From the NCBI GenBank assembly GCA_013365325.1, contig JABVXV010000132.1, positions 1 to 64,000 on the forward strand: a stretch of DNA of 64,000 nt, given 5' to 3'. Numbering within the stretch: position 1 is the first letter of the stretch; each line of letters begins with the position of its first letter. Shown piece after piece: positions 37,108 to 50,135 of the stretch. A model generated the notes under the pieces. The model searched no databases. It was given only the letters and a program-made list of their open reading frames with translations, and had not been told where the DNA came from. The translations under genes were made by a program, and so were the position numbers. Source of the stretch: Dipetalonema caudispina (Eukaryota; Nematoda; Chromadorea; Rhabditida; Onchocercidae).

Positions 37108-39394
37108 CGTGCCGTGTTGTGGCAAATGTACTTCTGACACTTTCCTGATGTGCGATCCTTGTGAAAATTGTTCGGTGACGGTTAAAAAACACTACCTAGT
37201 AAGAAAAAAAAAAAATCAATAACCTTTAAAACTGATTCACAAACAACATTAGTAAATCATTTTTTCCAAGCAGATACTTAAACAAAAAAAAAAACATGAA
37301 AATGTTGAAAATCTATGTCCTATTTCCTGTTCTCATACAAAGATTCATAGCTTTTTCCTTTCTATTTCATGTAATAGAATCAATTTTACCTATATTCAAT
37401 ACATAATTTTCTCTTTTACATATATCTACGGTCATTTTTTCCTATTCAAGTCTATAATATTTTCCTATTTTACATATTTGAATCTAACATCTTTTTTGCT
37501 TTACGTATACTTAAATTATAATCTTCATCTCTTTTATACACATCTATGATCGTCCTTTTATTCTATGAATATTCAAGTCCATGATGATATTTTTCTATTT
37601 CATCTATTTGAATATGTGATTCTTATTGTTCCATCTATAGTTAAGTCCTGTATTGTTCCACTTTAAGACTACTTTCATTACTTTATATGCAAATAATCTA
37701 AGTTCCACAGTAACCTGAATATGTGGTTTCACAACTGTGAATTACAAAAAAAAAAAAAAAAAAAAAAAGAAAGAAGTCTAAAAAAGAAACCATGGATAAC
37801 TTTCCAATTCTATAATGAAAAAAATTTAAAATATTCACAAAATCAGAGATGATAATAGAGAAAAAGAATCTCCTAAAAAGAAAAAGCTACTTCTTCTCTT
37901 AGGCTACGAATAATCCTTTTTTACTAATATCAGTACCACTAACAATTTCTCCTACATAGAATCGATATTATCTATTTTATCAATTCCTACCATACCTATT
38001 TTCACTGCTTTTTAGGAATGGAATTTGATAAGTTACATGAATGGGTGAAAGTTTATAATAGATAATTTACGGGTAAAAAAAAAAAAAAAAAAAAAATGAG
38101 ACTTTCAGACAGATCGAACATTAATATATTTCTAGCTTAGTACATGAAATCTAAAACTACTCCATCTATTCTAACTCAATCTTTTACCTAACCTAACCTT
38201 ACCCATTCCCTCATCCTCTCTTGCAACATTTGCTTTCAATAGTAGCTGAAATTCGCACAAAACCAAACAAACCACGCCGCCTAAACTCAGACGCGATATG
38301 AAATAAGCTTATATCTTTAGATACGGTATTTATGAAATACCGTATCCATGAAAAAAAAAGAAGAATACCAAATTGTTCTTTTGTAAGGATAAATTATTCT
38401 TTTATTCTCTTATTATACATTTATAATTTTGTAAACTTAAGGAATCATTCTTTTGTTCTCTCATCTTGTATAGCAATAGGATTAATTTATACCGTAATTC
38501 AATAGATAACATTTAGATCGTAATCCTAAGGTAAATCTCATCAAATAGGTGTGATTTAGAGAATTTTTTCAGACATACAATAATAATTAATCTTTTATAA
38601 TCTTCTCATATTATAACGTATTTTTCTATCATTATGTAATACTGTAACTCGTATAGAAAACTTAATTACTTACATGAAATAAGAGATCATTTGCATTTCC
38701 GATTTTCTTCAGTTTTTCTTCGTCTTTACCTTTTTTTTTCATTCTTATTATTATCCATGAACTATTTCTTGCATTATTTTAGTTATTTATTATTAAAATT
38801 GTTAGCAGTTTAATCAATCATTTCCCAACTGATGAAAAATTATTTTCCATAAATAATAATAAAATTAAATTTTAGAATATTGCAAATTTAAATATGTATT
38901 TCTATTCGAATATAATATGCTATAATTTTTTGTTGTAATGCGATATCGAATGACTAATAAATGGGAAATATGTTGTTGCATGGAAGCAATGATATCACAG
39001 TTTACAAGAATCATTGAAAATCCATAGAATGTTAACTTTTTCTAAAACAAATAATGATTAATTATGACTCATTTCCTTTCATCATTATTTGTCCATCAAT
39101 ATAATTAAATTAAATTAGCAATTTTTAAATCGAATACCATGTACACACAAACTTTTACTGAAACTAAAAAGAAATGCAAAATGATAGAAAAAGCAAAACA
39201 GCAAAAAAAAAAAGGACATAAGTTGTTATTAGCAGATGGCAGTTTCAAACACAATGAATATAAGTATTTAATTCATTTCAAATTTTTCCTATACATTTTC
39301 TCGAACTTTTTCAAATGCTACATATATTGGATAATATATTAAGGCTAATTTGAGCAATTCATTTGCATACTTCAATTATTTTCATCTATTAGTA
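37108..39394. other. Spacer between the serpin and exportin-7 (both minus strand)
   Basis: AT-rich, with poly-A runs (37745-37768, 38077-38096), pyrimidine-rich stretches, and one palindrome listed separately. It must carry the exportin-7 promoter and the serpin 3' end. The open frame at 39139-39342 is Lys/Phe-rich and not called. No gene seen. Confidence 0.6.
38320..38346. repeat. 27-bp near-perfect palindrome
   Basis: Positions 38320-38331 (gatacggtattt) are the exact reverse complement of 38335-38346, separated by three bases. It lies about 1.2 kb upstream of the exportin-7 start. It could be a dimeric transcription-factor site or a chance hairpin; no family is recognised. Confidence 0.6.
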
Positions 39395-42300
39395 TCATTG
39401 TTGTTCTCTATCATACATATTTTCTGGTGGATTTATTTCCTGTATATTTGTCTGTAATTGTCAACATCAAGATATTTCAACATTTTAGTGAACAAATGAA
39501 GAGTTAAGAATTAAAACCAAATAAACTGAAGAGAGCCAAATGAACAAATATGAAAGATTATTAAATGAGCAGGTAATTAGATAATAGACATCCTTTTTTA
39601 ATAATAAATCAAAATGCTTGTTTTGCTTCTTAGCTATTTTCATTTTTTCATTTCCATTAAAATTCAAAAAAAAAAAAAACAAAAAAACAAATTGAGTAGA
39701 AAGATGAGGTAAAGAAAAACTAACAAATCGTCCCATGCTTACAACAAGAAATCGTCCAACTTCTGATTTGCTAACAATCATATAAAGAAACGGTGTATCA
39801 AAAATGATATCCGCTTGTATATCTGAAAGAAAATTCAGTTTGAAAGTATTTTCTCTTTTGTATTTGATTTATTAATTCAAAATTATTTGTTTAGTAGAAG
39901 AATTTGCGAAGAAATATCAAAAATTTGAATTTAAATGTGATAGCTATTCAATCGGTTAGATCTAGCCAACCGAACTACTTTAGTTAACGAAGTACTAATT
40001 TAAAAACTTATATTTGATTTCGAGATTACAATAAACTTCAATGTCACCTAATAATTTAATTGTATCACACCTTTGACTTGATCTTCCTTTACCATAAAAT
40101 ATGGATTGATAGCAGGTAATTCATCTTGCTCCACCATAATAGTATCTCCTTTATTAGTAAGTGCTATTTCAGGTTCTTTTATAAAACGAAATATAGGTAG
40201 TTTTTCTGTAAAAAAAAAAAAAATTCAGCAATATAAACAAAAAGTTAGGAGGATTTTAATGTGCCAAGAAAATAACAAAAAAAAAAAGTGGACGAAACGA
40301 TAAGAAGAAACTAGGTGAAAATGTTGGAGAGAATGATTGAAATGTTGAATAAATAATATGAAACGATCGATCTGAAACATTTAGCAAAAGTTTCAACTGA
40401 AATTCTACAAAATTATACTTTGTGAAGTTGTCTCTTTCAATTTTCCAGTTGTTTCTTCCTTTGAAATCTCGCCAACAGATGCCTATAAATCAAAATACAA
40501 ATTGCTAGAAATACTTATATATAATACCTTGAATATTACCACATAATTGGAATATTATTAAAATTTAAACGAAATTAAAGTGATGAACCCTATCAAGAGA
40601 GATGCGAAAATAACATCAGGACATCGAGAAATACCAGAATTTGAGATAATCGAATGTAACAGTTATGGTAAGAAGTGGAACAGGGAAGAAAGGGAAAAGT
40701 GATAGATTGAATATTCTGACCGAAATTGAAGTATTAAGTAATGACCAAGATATAGTAAGTGGATTTCCAAGGAACAAATAAGTGTCACAAAAGAAATTTC
40801 AATTTTAAGCTAATGTAATTCAACAATTATGATCGGATACACATTCAATAACTTTTAGCAGCTTACCGTACAAAAGGAGGAAACAAAATATATCATAATA
40901 TTGATGAAAGATAATGATAGTGATAAAAATAGAAATAATTGTTGCAAATTTTAAATTCAAAAATTTACTTTTGAAATTTGTTTTTTGATTTCTGTACCTG
41001 CCGCCAAACGTCGCTGAAATATGATTTATTTTCTTCATCAGTGAACAAAAAATTCCTTCTCTTTCTTCTTTTTTATCCCATTTTTCGTATTTGTATTCGG
41101 TTACAACTTAACCTTTACTAACTCTTTATTAGCTTAATTGACCTTTCACTGTTATTAACTTTTCCTCATCTTTAATAATTACTACTCTTCTTCCTTTTTT
41201 CATACTTTCATCAATTTTCACATAAAAACAAAGAATAAAAGCTTTAGCCAAAGTATAATATAATAGATCATCGTTACTTGCAAGACTGTTTGTTGATAAT
41301 TAATTAACCTAATATTAAAGTCAAAGTTATCATACTCCTTAATCATCATATTGATGGTAAAATTTACCGAATATTGATATGACACTGATGATTGTGTTTT
41401 GTTTTCATCATTATCGTTTTCCTTATTATCACGTTGCGTTTGATCATCTATTTTAGAAGATTGTTGATTACCTACACTTGATTTGCTTGTTGATGACTTA
41501 GTTGAATTTTTTTTTGTATCATCAAATATTTCATCGGTTATGGACTGCTTTCTAAATTTAATAATAGCTAAAAAATACGATAATAGAAAATAAGTTCTTT
41601 GAAAATAACTGCTATTAATTGATAATTATCGGGGATATTTTGTATATTCTGGAATTTACAACAAATTCAGTAATAAAAAAAAAAGAAACTTTTGTGAAAT
41701 CTTATATATAAATGCTTGAAATAAAGTAATTTTCGAAATGAGCAAATCGTTGTGGGAAGAAAAGGCAAAAAAAGAAATTAAAACGAACTATGAGGAAATT
41801 GAAATAAAATATTTCGAAATTTTGAATAAAATGAAGAAAAAGAATAGAACAAAATAAATATGATAGTGTAAAATAGTATAGTATAGGGTAGAATAGAGTG
41901 GAACATAGTATTTGAGAACAATTTCATATCACTCAATCAAATATTTGTCAACTTATAGGTAAATAAATGAAAAATTTTGGAAGTAATGCTTAATTAATTA
42001 GTACAAAAATTCGTGTTAGTGCTATTTACCTCTTTGAACTTTTTTGCTGTGATAATTCTTTTTTCCGACTAGCATCCAATTGAATTCCCATTTGCTCCAT
42101 TGTATTTTCCAAGAAATGCTGTAGCAGTTTCTTTGGTTGTGAGATTCTACGATTTACCACATTCCGCCTGTTTTCCTTTACTGCATTATTGATATCATCT
42201 ACGGTTGACCTATATCGTTGAAGGTAAATAGATGAATATGCAGCATATGTGTACATCTTAGATTTTTTCAGTAATTTCCAATTCTTTTTTTTTACAGTAA

Positions 42301-45300
42301 TTGTCAATGTATCCCGGTTATACGATACAACTAATCGCTTAACCGTATACCATAACGAATTGTACATCCGATGGCTTTCCAAAAAACGAGATATCTGATA
42401 TCATCATCTTGAATTTATATGTTGATAGGTTAAAAATACTTGTTTGGACTTTCACGTTTGGTCTTCTTTAACTTTTTCGGCTTAGAAAATGAACTGAATA
42501 TTCGTCTACCATCAAAATTTTCGTCATTTCCGTTCTGTAAATTGATTTCTTTTTTTTTTTTTTTTTTTGTAAAAAGCAAAATGGAAATTCAACGATCCAT
42601 TAATATTTGGGAATTTATTATAACCCACGTTGTGAGAGATAAAAAGAAAAGTGAATATGGCTACTAGACGGATAAATGTATTATCTTCACGATTATATGC
42701 AAGAAGAATGTAAAACAATGAAAGGAACAAACTCCAAGAATTCCAATTATATAATGCTTTCGATCAATTCCAACTTGACCTTCTATAATCATCATTTTTC
42801 CGGTTACAGCTACCACTTCCTGATGTTTTTTTTCCATCGTTTCATCTTTCATTGCTGTAACAAAAAATATTTCCTTAAAAAAGAAAAAAAAAAAAAAAAA
42901 TCAATAAAGTGTATCTTTTACCATTCTGGCCAATATTTTGTTAAAAAGTTGAAAATTAATTTTACGAAAAAGTGATTACTTTTCTGAGTGAAAGTTACAG
43001 CTCGCATTTCATCATCATTTCCTTTCTTCAATTCCGGCTGTCCAATTTTTAACTACAACACAAATTATGAATTATGTTAAATTTAATTTTCGATAGTTTG
43101 CTAAATTCAATTTACAATAATAACTTAAAATAATATAAGCTGCGTAATCATAACAGCTAAATTGGGACGATGAAAAAAAATTATTCGCTTAATATTTGAA
43201 TGAAAAAGCAAATAAAATCCAAAAAAGGACAATTAAGATTAGCTTGATATTTACGTTTTTGTTAGCAAAATTTTTACGGAAAAATTATTGCCATAATCAT
43301 GAAAATGATTTGAAAGTTTTTAATTTTAATTTAAATTATAATTTAAACATACAGCCATCTTAGTCTTGTGATAATAGTCCCAAAGTGGATATATTTGAGA
43401 TGGACCATAAATTTCCTGTGAATTTTTTCCATATATCATTCCAAATTCGGCCTTATCCGGTGAAAATATTCGAGCAATACAAGGATATGGAAATTGTGGA
43501 TGTTTCTTTTTGAATATAAAATGATAGAGCGGATTGCATGGAGCAAATACCGATCGTAAACCAACAGGTGAAATTATTGAAAAGCATGGAATTATAATCT
43601 GAAATTGAATATTTTTTACTGCCATATATCGATTTGACATACGGAATTAGAAATATTTGGAATGTGCTTCAATTAAAGCAATTAAGCATTTAATTCGTAA
43701 TAATGTAAGGATTTCTCATATTAACTTTTGGCTATAAATTTTTAAAATAATAGTTAAAATTGAACTGGATAATTTTTAAAAGTTCATAGTAGACTTATCG
43801 ATTTTCTCGTCGGTGCTAGATCAATTTGATTGATATAATGTTGTAGTTGTTTAGCGTTAAGTGATTTCAAGAAATGTTTTGAAAATAGCATTTTTGGTTG
43901 AAAAAGATACCTAAATTTGAAAAATATGCCTAAAATAAAAATTTTATCAATCAATTTGTTTGCAAAGAAATTTCAAAATTTTCCATTCTCCTCTAGTATC
44001 ATCATCCATATCAGTACTTTTAAATTTCATCAAAACATTACATTTTAAGATTAACAGTTTCCGAATCTAATTCCACGACATTTATATCATCGTTGGTAAG
44101 ACATGTACGAAACAAACCATCACATCGATATGCTTTTATCTAAATTTAATTTTAGATTTAATTATAATTTTAAATTTAAATCTTTTCTAATAAATTTAAT
44201 TTTAGCTTAAAACATAAACATTTTACTTTTCTATGCTAAAATAGTAAGTTTAAATTTACCACGCTACGTGTATGCAAAATTTTCTCATATGTTTCATAGA
44301 AAAATGTTTCCACTTCCATTATTTGACCAGATGGCTTCCAATAAAATGTTGAATTGTATGAAGTTATCAAAACTAAACGTGTCCCTTGTTTTGGTGATAA
44401 ATCTTGCCGTACCACATATTCCGTAGTTCCTTGTGTTGCTTCCTAAATAATAGCAACAATTATTATTCCACAATGAAATCTTCCCGAAAGATTGAAAAAT
44501 CGATAATTCGTATCATTTAATATGAGAAAGAATAAGTTGATATGATAAAATGATAGGAAATAAATTTCCATTTAATTTTGTCAAATTAAATTACTTTAAT
44601 ATTTTTGTTCATTTCATTTACAAGCGTTTGTCCATTTGGATTCATTTGGAAGCATATTGTTTGCACCACTTCTTTTTTCATCCTTTCTTCCGGATCAAAC
44701 ATTGTCATTTCTGCTTCATGAAACTGCAAAAAGAATGAAAGCGAATAGAATGGATAAATTAATCTGAATTTGAATTAACTAACCTCTGTACCGTAATACT
44801 TTTCAATATATTCAATTAATTCATCATTAAGTTTTAATAAATGGTTTTCTTCAAAGTATATTTGTATTGCTCCTTTTGATAATGATTTCAAGTGATTGAT
44901 ACAAAGATCGTTCAAATCTTCATGTATGGTTTTCCCGAGAGGTTCAATTGCTCCAAAGAGAGCTATAGAAAGAAGACAAAATTATTTTAAGAAATTTAAT
45001 GATAATCATCTATAACTCAATTTCAACAAGTTTTTCCGAATATGAAAGGATATCCTAGTTTGTTGACATTTTGCTTTTATCGATACAATTCTTACAATTT
45101 TGATCAATGTTACTAATAATACTCTTGTAATCTTATATAAGTTATTCAATTATTTGATCAAACGTTTCTTTCGATCAACTACTTTGCAATACATGTCGAC
45201 TGATTAATTTATCGCAAATCTTCGTTTTATATTTCATACCTTTTGAAATCAAATTTGCAAGTTTAATTTTACATTTGCCATCAGCTAATATATACAAAGC

Positions 45301-46014
45301 TGTAAGTCCACGAACAATTTGCAACGGTGAAATGGCTAAGTTCCATTCTTCATTGGTAATACGCAAATTTTGCTGAAATTCGAAATACGATATTGAAATA
45401 ATCCATAACAAGTGAAATTCGATATACTATCCATCATCCGAAAGACATTGGTCAAAAACATATCACCCAGTATTAAAATAATTCAACCGGTTAATTCCAC
45501 TAGTCATTTATTCATACATGATGAATTCATCCGGTTAATCCTAACAATAACTGATCCGGACAATTATAGTCATAATTTAATGGGAAAAGAATTTTTAAAT
45601 ATAAATTTGATAATTGTTAAGATAAAAAAAAAAAGCAACTTCACATTAACAAAATAACAATAAACATTTAAGATTTGCAAAACGATCATTTCGATGTTTT
45701 TTTTTTTTTTTTTTTTTGATGCTACAACTAAACGGTAAATTGAAATCTTCGTTTTTTTTTTTTTTTTTTCCATTTCTAATGCATAACGTGTATCACATAC
45801 GTACGTCTTTACGTCTATTCTTCAAAATATAAATCCATGTATTATGAGTGGAATCTAACAGAAAAAAAAAAAAAACAATGAGTAAAAACAAAATAATTTG
45901 AAATGATACAAACCAATTCTTCCGCTGGTAAATATTCTAAATTAAGACGTTTCGATGGAATTTTGTTCAATAGTCGAATACCAAAATCGATTAATGGGAA
46001 ACAATCCCAGTCGT
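39395..46014 (-). CDS. Highly divergent serpin with a large internal insertion (5' end not found)
   Basis: Exons (minus): 46014-45914, 45372-45240, 44962-44784, 44723-44595, 44442-44260, 44139-44042, 43910-43795, 43618-43353, 43052-42980, 42854-42733, 42534-42440, 42374-42030, 41551-41368, 40482-40419, 40205-40071, 39822-39725, 39439-39395; about 788 codons, phases consistent. Serpin landmarks in order: WNLAISPLQIVRGLTALYIL (helix B region), QGTRLVLITSYNSTFYWKP (usually NAIYFKGxW), VNLKMYLFQPK (usually LSMLIVLP), LRSVFAPCNPLYHF, then IIFDTPFLYMIV and VVSMGRF, the C-terminal serpin signature. About 350 Lys/Glu/Ser/Asn-rich residues are inserted before the reactive loop. The hinge lacks the small-residue run of inhibitory serpins, so a non-inhibitory role is likely (inference). 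The acceptor at 42374 and the exon at 40482 were chosen by phase and are the weakest points. No start codon or signal peptide was identified upstream of 46014. Confidence 0.75.
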
Positions 46015-47154
46015 CTATGATAATTTCTGATTTTTACTCAAATTTCAATTGAAATTTATAAACAAGTCAAAATAAGTAAATCAGTACTTTTGTATTAATT
46101 TACCTTCAACTTATTGAAATGGAATATTTCTCGACGAAATTTTAACTTAGTTATTCTTACCATAACTTAACTACTCTAATTTAATTATACTTAATTAAAT
46201 TTAATCATTTATTTAAACCAAGAAGAAAGTGTGAAATTGTCGTAAGATAATGATAATAAATAATTGTTCATAAATAAACGAATTTTTATTTCATAATATA
46301 GAAAAGTAAATTTTCTTTTCTCTCACTCTCTCTCTCTCTCGTTTTTAAGTAAATTTAAAAAAAAAAAAAAAGACAATAATAGTACTAATTTTCGGATGAG
46401 CAAATGGAGTGACCATAATGCTAAAGTTATTGAGTAAAATAATCGATCTCAAATTTGTAACTTAAACAACAGTTCTCGAATATCGAGACAAATAATACTA
46501 ACTAATAGCAAGAAGGAATTCAGCTATTTATAATTGTATTCAAAAATATGCAAATTACAAAAAAAAAAAAAAAAAAGGTCAACGAATATTTTTTTGTTGT
46601 GTTCAAAAAAATGAAAAAAGATGGATAATATGTAGCAAAAAATTTCAAATATATCAGTGTTAGACTTTTGAATATTCTTCATAAATATCAGCTTTACATC
46701 GCTTTATTTCCAATTGGATATAAAATTCGTTTAATAATAATTTCAACTTAGTGACAAATTTTTTTGCACCAAATCATTTTATCAATTCATTTTATCATCG
46801 TATAACAATTTATTGAACATAAAAGATATTTTTATACGACAACTTCTATTATTATCATTGCATAAGCAATTAAACTTTTGCTTCGCCGTAACATATCATA
46901 TTTTTTTTGGACAAATTTATTTTTCTCAATTTCCGGAAATGCTGATTGGAATATCTGAAATATTTTTTACAAAAATATGAAATCATTTCTAACTATTCAA
47001 TTTCTATGATTATTTTGCAATTTTTATTGCTAAACCTATCAAAAGTATTTTTAACACGATAAAATCAATCTTTCAATTTTAAAATATTAAAAGTACTAAG
47101 TTTCATCATACCTTTAATGTATTTCAGATGAATAGATTATTTATCTTTAAATGT
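46015..47154. other. Spacer between the serpin and the PP1-like pseudogene, with one orphan exon-like segment
   Basis: AT-rich sequence with a CT run (46320-46341) and poly-A tracts (46347-46371, 46559-46576). On the minus strand 46954-46832 looks like an exon: acceptor atttcag, 40 open codons starting IFQSAFPEIEKNKFVQKKYD, then TAA. It could be a last exon of the PP1-like gene (phase 0 fits a donor at 47213) or an unlinked remnant. It does not fit the phase needed for the serpin 5' end. Confidence 0.45.
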
Positions 47155-50110
47155 TTAATTTGATATATATTTGAACAAACTTTGAATGAGCATTGATTGC
47201 ATCTGCTCATCAACTAACATCACGGCCAGCAGCATTGTCAAATATACCACAATAATGAGTTGCCGAAAAGATTGTTACTAATTTATGATTAGCAAAAAAT
47301 TTATACCCATCTTGAACAACCTAAAATTATTAGTGTAATGAAATATATCAATTATTGATTTATTTTAGTTATTTTTGTACTTTATTACTATTTCTGCAAT
47401 AAAATTTACAGTTTCTTGTTATCCTTTTCTAATTTTTGTAATAATGAAGCATAAAAATTAAATGATTATAACTTCTTTTTAAAATATAACATAAAATGAT
47501 ACAGAAATGTACAGAATGATACGTTTTTCATTCCTTTATTTCCAATATATCGAAATATATATTAAATTTTCTTACTTGATATGTACGACAGATCAAATCT
47601 AAGTTGAATTTTTCGCATATTCTATTGACCATTTTAGCAACAAAAGTAAAGGATATGCCACGATCGTTAAATTTAAATTCATCTGTGTATGAATTTTGAT
47701 CAGCCCATAGTAAATCCAATGGTAGTGATGAATTCGGTGGATCTTAATGCTATAGAATTGGATGAAAAGAAAGAGGTAAATAAATTTGCATAACTACTGT
47801 AATCATCTCAATGAGATTAAAAAGTATTGAATTTCGTCAATCAATTAAATGTCTATTGAAAGATCCCAGTGGTTACAGTAAAAATTATTTTATTTAAAAA
47901 CTATTTATTCACTCTTGAGAGCTTTGACAAAGAGAATTAATGAAGTCTAATTTCAACGAGACTATTTAGAAATCAATATTACTCAGATCATGAGGTAATT
48001 AATTATCAGTTAATCAGCATTAACATTATCTGAAAGTTGGTGCCATCAATCAACCACAACTTCGTTTAAACGTTAATTAGAAAAGTCATCAACAACAAAA
48101 GAAAAAAAGAGTGAATTTTATAAAAATCAAAAAATACGCTAACTTATGCTTAAAAATAAAGTCAATCTTGATTATATCATTTTGATCTAATTAATAAGAA
48201 TAATGGATGAGAAAATTTGCATAAGTTAAAATGTTTTGATTTATCTCATATAGATTATTCAAAGAATAACAAATCAAATTTACGGTTAATGGTCGATAGA
48301 TTGTTTGGAGAATGTTAAGATTATCAGCTTTAAGCAAATCTGGCGATAAGCTATCATGCATGCAAAGTATTTAGATCACCAATGATTGCACTTACAGGCA
48401 TTACGTTGAAAACACTCTGTAAATTACGAATATCTCTGTCTCGAACATTTTCATTTCTAACGTTTAAGCATTAAACTTGAAAATCGGAAATTCCGAAATA
48501 TTAATCGTTTACTAAATGAATTAAGATAAACTAATAAACAAGATAATTTAACATAGGTAAATATTTCATAATTTTGAGTTATCGTTAAACATTGAATTTT
48601 GCTTATTTTAATAATTGTAGCTCATAATCAGATGGAATTATTTTATAATTCAGATGACATTTTTTTTTTCCAACTTGTCTTCTTATAAAAATTTCAAAAT
48701 CTTCGCAAAATTTTCCACCAAGGAAATTGCATATTTTTGAGAATTTTTATTGTGCATTAAAATTTACATATCTTACATTATTCAAAAAGATTTCACAATT
48801 AAACAAAAGTTTTTCTCTCTTTTTTTGCATCCTATTCATATTTTCTAGATTCGAAAATATTTGAAGTAAAAATTAGGGTTAAAAAAAATAGAAACTTAAA
48901 GTGGTAGAAAAAGACATCGTTGCATTATTTCGTCGTAAAAGCCATAAATTCGATTTACTAGCTGTGTTTCATGATTTCCACGGAGTAGAAACAAATTTCT
49001 CGGGTATCGTAACTACAAAAAAAAAAAAAAAAAAAAAGAAAGAATTATATATAAATTATTCTTCATAAAAAAAATTTGAATAAATTTGGGATTACTTTAA
49101 GGATCGTTAAGAATATCAATCAATTTCTGTAATAAAAAAAAAAAAAAAAAACATTGAATATTTTTCAATGCTTTTTATGATCGCGCTATTCGAAATTTCA
49201 CATAATCCTTCTGCAGGATTACGAGAAAACTTATGGCATCAAAGATAAAATTAGAAGGATTTATGTAAACTTAAAAAATTCAACATATGAAAACGAACGA
49301 CAAGCCGTCCGATATGTCTTTCTGAACAGATTTACCAAAGATAATGTAATAGTATAAATTCTTATTTCTACAGATATACACATTTGTTAACTTATACCTT
49401 TCGTTATTCCCAATGACCTATGACATATTGACAAATTTAGACAATAAATTCGAACTTATTAGTCAGAATTACTTTGCATGCAAACAAAAAAATGATTACT
49501 TCCAGGTTCATCTTTCCACGATCGACATAATCTCCAAGGAAAAGATAATTTGTCTTATGCTAGAAACCATTCTGAGAGTTACACAATGTTTACTTTTATA
49601 TTATTGATTTGTATGTATGTAATTTCTTATTTATGAATTTAATTTCAAAATTTTAATTTTCAGAATTGAGCAACAAATAATTGTCAGACAAAACAAATGA
49701 AATATTTCCCACACTTTATTGAAAATATGCATTAAATCGCCGAATTGTCCATGAATATCCCCACAAACTGTCACTGGTGGTTTTAATTTTAACATAACCG
49801 GTTGTTCCATAAATAATACCATTACATTTAGCAATAGATCTGTGATATCCTAAACATATGAAATAATAAATTGATCATGATAATGATCGATTTTATAATT
49901 ACATGATGTAAAAATTTTATTTTGCATTTACGTAGCTTAGTTATATTATGTCATAAATTCACAAATATAAAATTTTTTAACTTCTCAGATGAAAAAGAAA
50001 AACTCAAACTTGTTCAGTGATAGAAATGCTAATTCCCGTTTTAGGTCTTCCAATTGACATTATATGAGCAAAGATATAATTAAGGTCAAATTGGTGGTAC
50101 TTGAACTTCG
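47155..50110 (-). pseudogene. Decayed PP1-type Ser/Thr protein phosphatase
   Basis: Segments on the minus strand align in order with PP1: about 50110-50010 (GRPKTGISISITEQ), 49849-49715 (EQPVMLKLKPPVTVCGDIHG), 49571-49500 ([12 protein letters not shown]), 49012 to about 48905 ([20 protein letters not shown]), 48416-48284 (SLSPDLL), about 47743-47576 (LDLLWADQ, NDRGISFTF), 47320-47155 ([16 protein letters not shown]). GDIHG, GDYVDRG and GNHE survive. Breaks: in-frame TAG at 49560-49562 in the loop before NYLF; a one-base shift near 48368 between AIIGDLN and LCMHDSLSP; another near 47226 between DNAA and AVMLVDEQ; a likely TAA at 47744-47746. The metal-binding His of RAHQ is Tyr (RTYQ, codon at 47579-47581), and two ten-residue stretches are missing. 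No start codon was found. A divergent but spliced live gene is less likely. Confidence 0.75.
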
Positions 50111-50135
50111 CTTGCTGTTGATGGTAACGATAATG

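Noticed and set aside
38190..38215. cctaacctaacc run resembling a telomere repeat
   Set aside because: Only two units and not the nematode TTAGGC form; chance.
40980..41010. Possible small serpin exon DVWRQ / RRLAA
   Set aside because: Neither reading keeps phase with both neighbours, whereas skipping it joins 41551-41368 directly to 40482-40419 in phase.
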